From the NCBI GenBank assembly GCA_029582265.1, contig CM055819.1:39856761-39920760 (forward strand): 64,000 bases of DNA. The letters are read 5' to 3'. The stretch is from Zoroaster sp. YZ-2022. Taxonomy: Eukaryota > Echinodermata > Asteroidea > Forcipulatida > Zoroasteridae. Under the pieces are notes generated by a model. The model was not told the DNA's origin. It saw only the letters and a program-made list of their open reading frames with translations, and searched no databases. Positions 62,307 to 64,000 of this stretch are shown here, one piece after another (within the stretch, counting starts at the first letter, position 1; each line of letters begins with the position of its first letter). The position numbers and the translations under genes were made by a program.

Positions 62307-63717
62307 GTGAGTAACGTTAAAAGTGTTTAATTACATTCCACTGCAGTTCAGAGTCTGTATAGGCCTACCCAACAGGCAACAGTGCACATCGTCAGTATGG
62401 CATATTACTTGTTGAGGGCGCTCTCTTCATGTATTGGGGATTAGAAATTTAGGTAAAAGGGAATTTTCTGTATTATTTCTTTAATTAATACTCAAAATAA
62501 TCATTTGTTAATAATCATTTTTTAAATTGACTAATTTGACTTTACTCTTTAGCATACGAAGGCATGGAACTTCATTTAGGCCTACACGATCAATTGCTCT
62601 GACAAAAAGAGTCAAAATTTCAGTATTTTTAATTTTAGCCTATAAGGTTTATCGCAAATAGCTAGGCAGTTTCATGAAAATTTGAAGTTGCTTCAATTCT
62701 TTTAAATGTCATATCACTGGATAGAGCAAAAAATTAGAAAGAAAATGAGGGGTCAATGGTCATGATAGGTTAACCCTGTGCAAAGTTACGATTTTTTGTA
62801 GATTTAAATATTTGGTCATTTTGGAGGCCAGTTTCATTTGAAAAGTTGTGACCGCATTTGCCTGCAACGTATCCTTGTAGTACTAACAAAGTGTCTATAT
62901 AGCATACCCCCTTTTATAACAAAAAAATCTCATTGAATACCAAAATCCACCCGTGCGTGACACCCCGATTAAGCGTGCGTGACACCCCGATTCACCGAGT
63001 CAAATCGCCGATAGAGGTGATTTTTTTAAAAATTTGCTGTCGGATCATTTTCCGCGAGTTGCACTGTTTTTCCACCGTTACAGTTGGCACCACGATACGG
63101 TGTATCCTTTTTTCGTGGTTTCAAGTTTCGTGAAGACCATCCAATACCTCTAAATTGATGATGAATTTCCGTCATGCACAATGATGAAAAACGGGTCGTA
63201 AACACGGCGATATTTCTAACGTCCGAGTTCGGATATTTTGCATTGAAACGAAGCAAAATTTATGAATGAATCTAAGATGGCGTCTACAGATTAACGATTA
63301 ATCCGCACAGCGACAACGCGAGCTACGGACAGCTAGCCAGCGGGAACGCTTTCGCGAGAACCCGGATGTGAGTGAGTCGGTCACAATCGCGATGTCTAAA
63401 GTTAGCTTTTGAAGTGCGCCGCCAGCGGCGGCTTGCGTGAATCTGCCTAAAATAGCGGCTGCAAAGAATCATGGGATGTCTGTGGACGCAACAGCGCCAC
63501 TGCGTGCTCCGCAAACAAACAAAATATTGTTGACGTCACACAAGGCGACAAGCCGCTCCAAACAGATGCCCCAAATTGTATCCCAGTATGCTTTGCGGCA
63601 GTTGCTTTAGCGCTATTTGCGATAAACCGTATTGATCGTTGCTGATACATTCAAAAGATAGCTGACTTGTTACTGATGTGTTCTATCCTCCATGGTTCTA
63701 TATAAATCAAATTCCAA
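62307..63717. other. UTP6: UTP6 intron 1 (part), no exon recognised
   Basis: AT-rich at first, then a CpG-containing stretch (about 63180-63620) with TGACGTCA at 63532 and inverted pieces GCTGCAAAGAATCATGGGAT / ATCCCAGTATGCTTTGCGGC. CGTGCGTGACACCCCGATT is duplicated near 62952-62995. Confidence 0.5.
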
Positions 63718-64000
63718 TTAACCCTCCTATAGGTTTAACAATCAAAGACACTCAAAATTTCCATGTACCTCCCAACCCATTGACTTTGTGCAGTGCACTC
63801 AAATAAATGCAAGGACATGTGGTTATGGTAGGAGGTCAAACCAAAACCACTCAACTGTATATGAGCCTGCTGCTAACTTATGCAGTACATACACAGCTCT
63901 GCGTGACTCTGCATATAACTTATGAAGGACATACACAAGTGTGGTTGACTTTGCCACTAACTCCAGCACTCTTAGAGAAAAATGCACATGTGTGAACAAT
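63718..64000. mobile_element. TTAA element family E, copy 2 (cut by window end)
   Basis: TTAACCCTCCTATAGGTTTA then GACACTCAAAATTTCC, CCCATTGACTTTGTGCAGTG: inverted relative of 39066-39389. Confidence 0.82.

Overview
This is a repeat-rich animal nuclear genome window. It has spliced genes with GT-AG introns, a vertebrate-type set of gene families and dense non-autonomous transposons. A marine invertebrate deuterostome (echinoderm-like) is my best guess, from the PAN plus fibrinogen lectin-like gene, the tRNA-Leu-headed SINEs and the abundance of TACATGTA. The taxon is inferred, not shown.

Genes. (1) A TMC (transmembrane channel-like) gene of the TMC5/TMC7 type fills 5.4-36.4 kb on the plus strand. 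I assembled 15 exons with mutually consistent splice phases, giving a 657-residue protein that is complete at the C terminus and lacks its N terminus. Its introns hold almost every repeat type in the window. (2) A one-exon secreted PAN/apple plus fibrinogen-domain protein lies at 48.36-49.40 kb (+). (3) MRPL27, the mitochondrial ribosomal protein bL27m, is on the minus strand in three exons (54.6, 52.9 and 51.3 kb). (4) A decayed pogo/Tigger-type transposase with a C-terminal PHD-like zinc finger is at 57.3-59.3 kb (-). (5) The first coding exon of UTP6 is at 62.2 kb (+); the rest lies beyond the window. (6) A possible unidentified terminal exon sits at 3.5 kb (-). No gene here obviously works together with another: UTP6 and MRPL27 are housekeeping ribosome-related genes, while TMC and the lectin-like gene are membrane and secreted proteins.

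Repeats. More than 25 short elements are bounded by TTAA, in several families. Most begin CCCT (piggyBac-like; Kolobok is the alternative), and no autonomous transposase for them is present. A second superfamily has a large palindromic core, 11-13 bp target duplications and a hairpin resembling part of a hammerhead ribozyme core. Others include hAT-like elements with 8-bp duplications, Tc1/mariner-like elements at TA, tRNA-derived SINEs (one with a perfect 17-bp duplication) and several foldbacks. Tandem arrays are extreme: a 4.7-kb minisatellite of 19/21-bp units inside a TMC intron, a 31-bp array, a 58-bp array, a G-rich 0.8-kb tract and an array of SINE A-box heads.

The most unusual signal is mutational. 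In at least eight alignable repeat copies a TA dinucleotide has become TACATGTA by an exact 6-bp gain, the pattern expected of a Tc1-type excision footprint or a comparable palindromic insertion. Coordinates of exons were worked out by hand from splice signals and phase; repeat ends are exact where TSDs are stated and otherwise approximate to about 10 bp.
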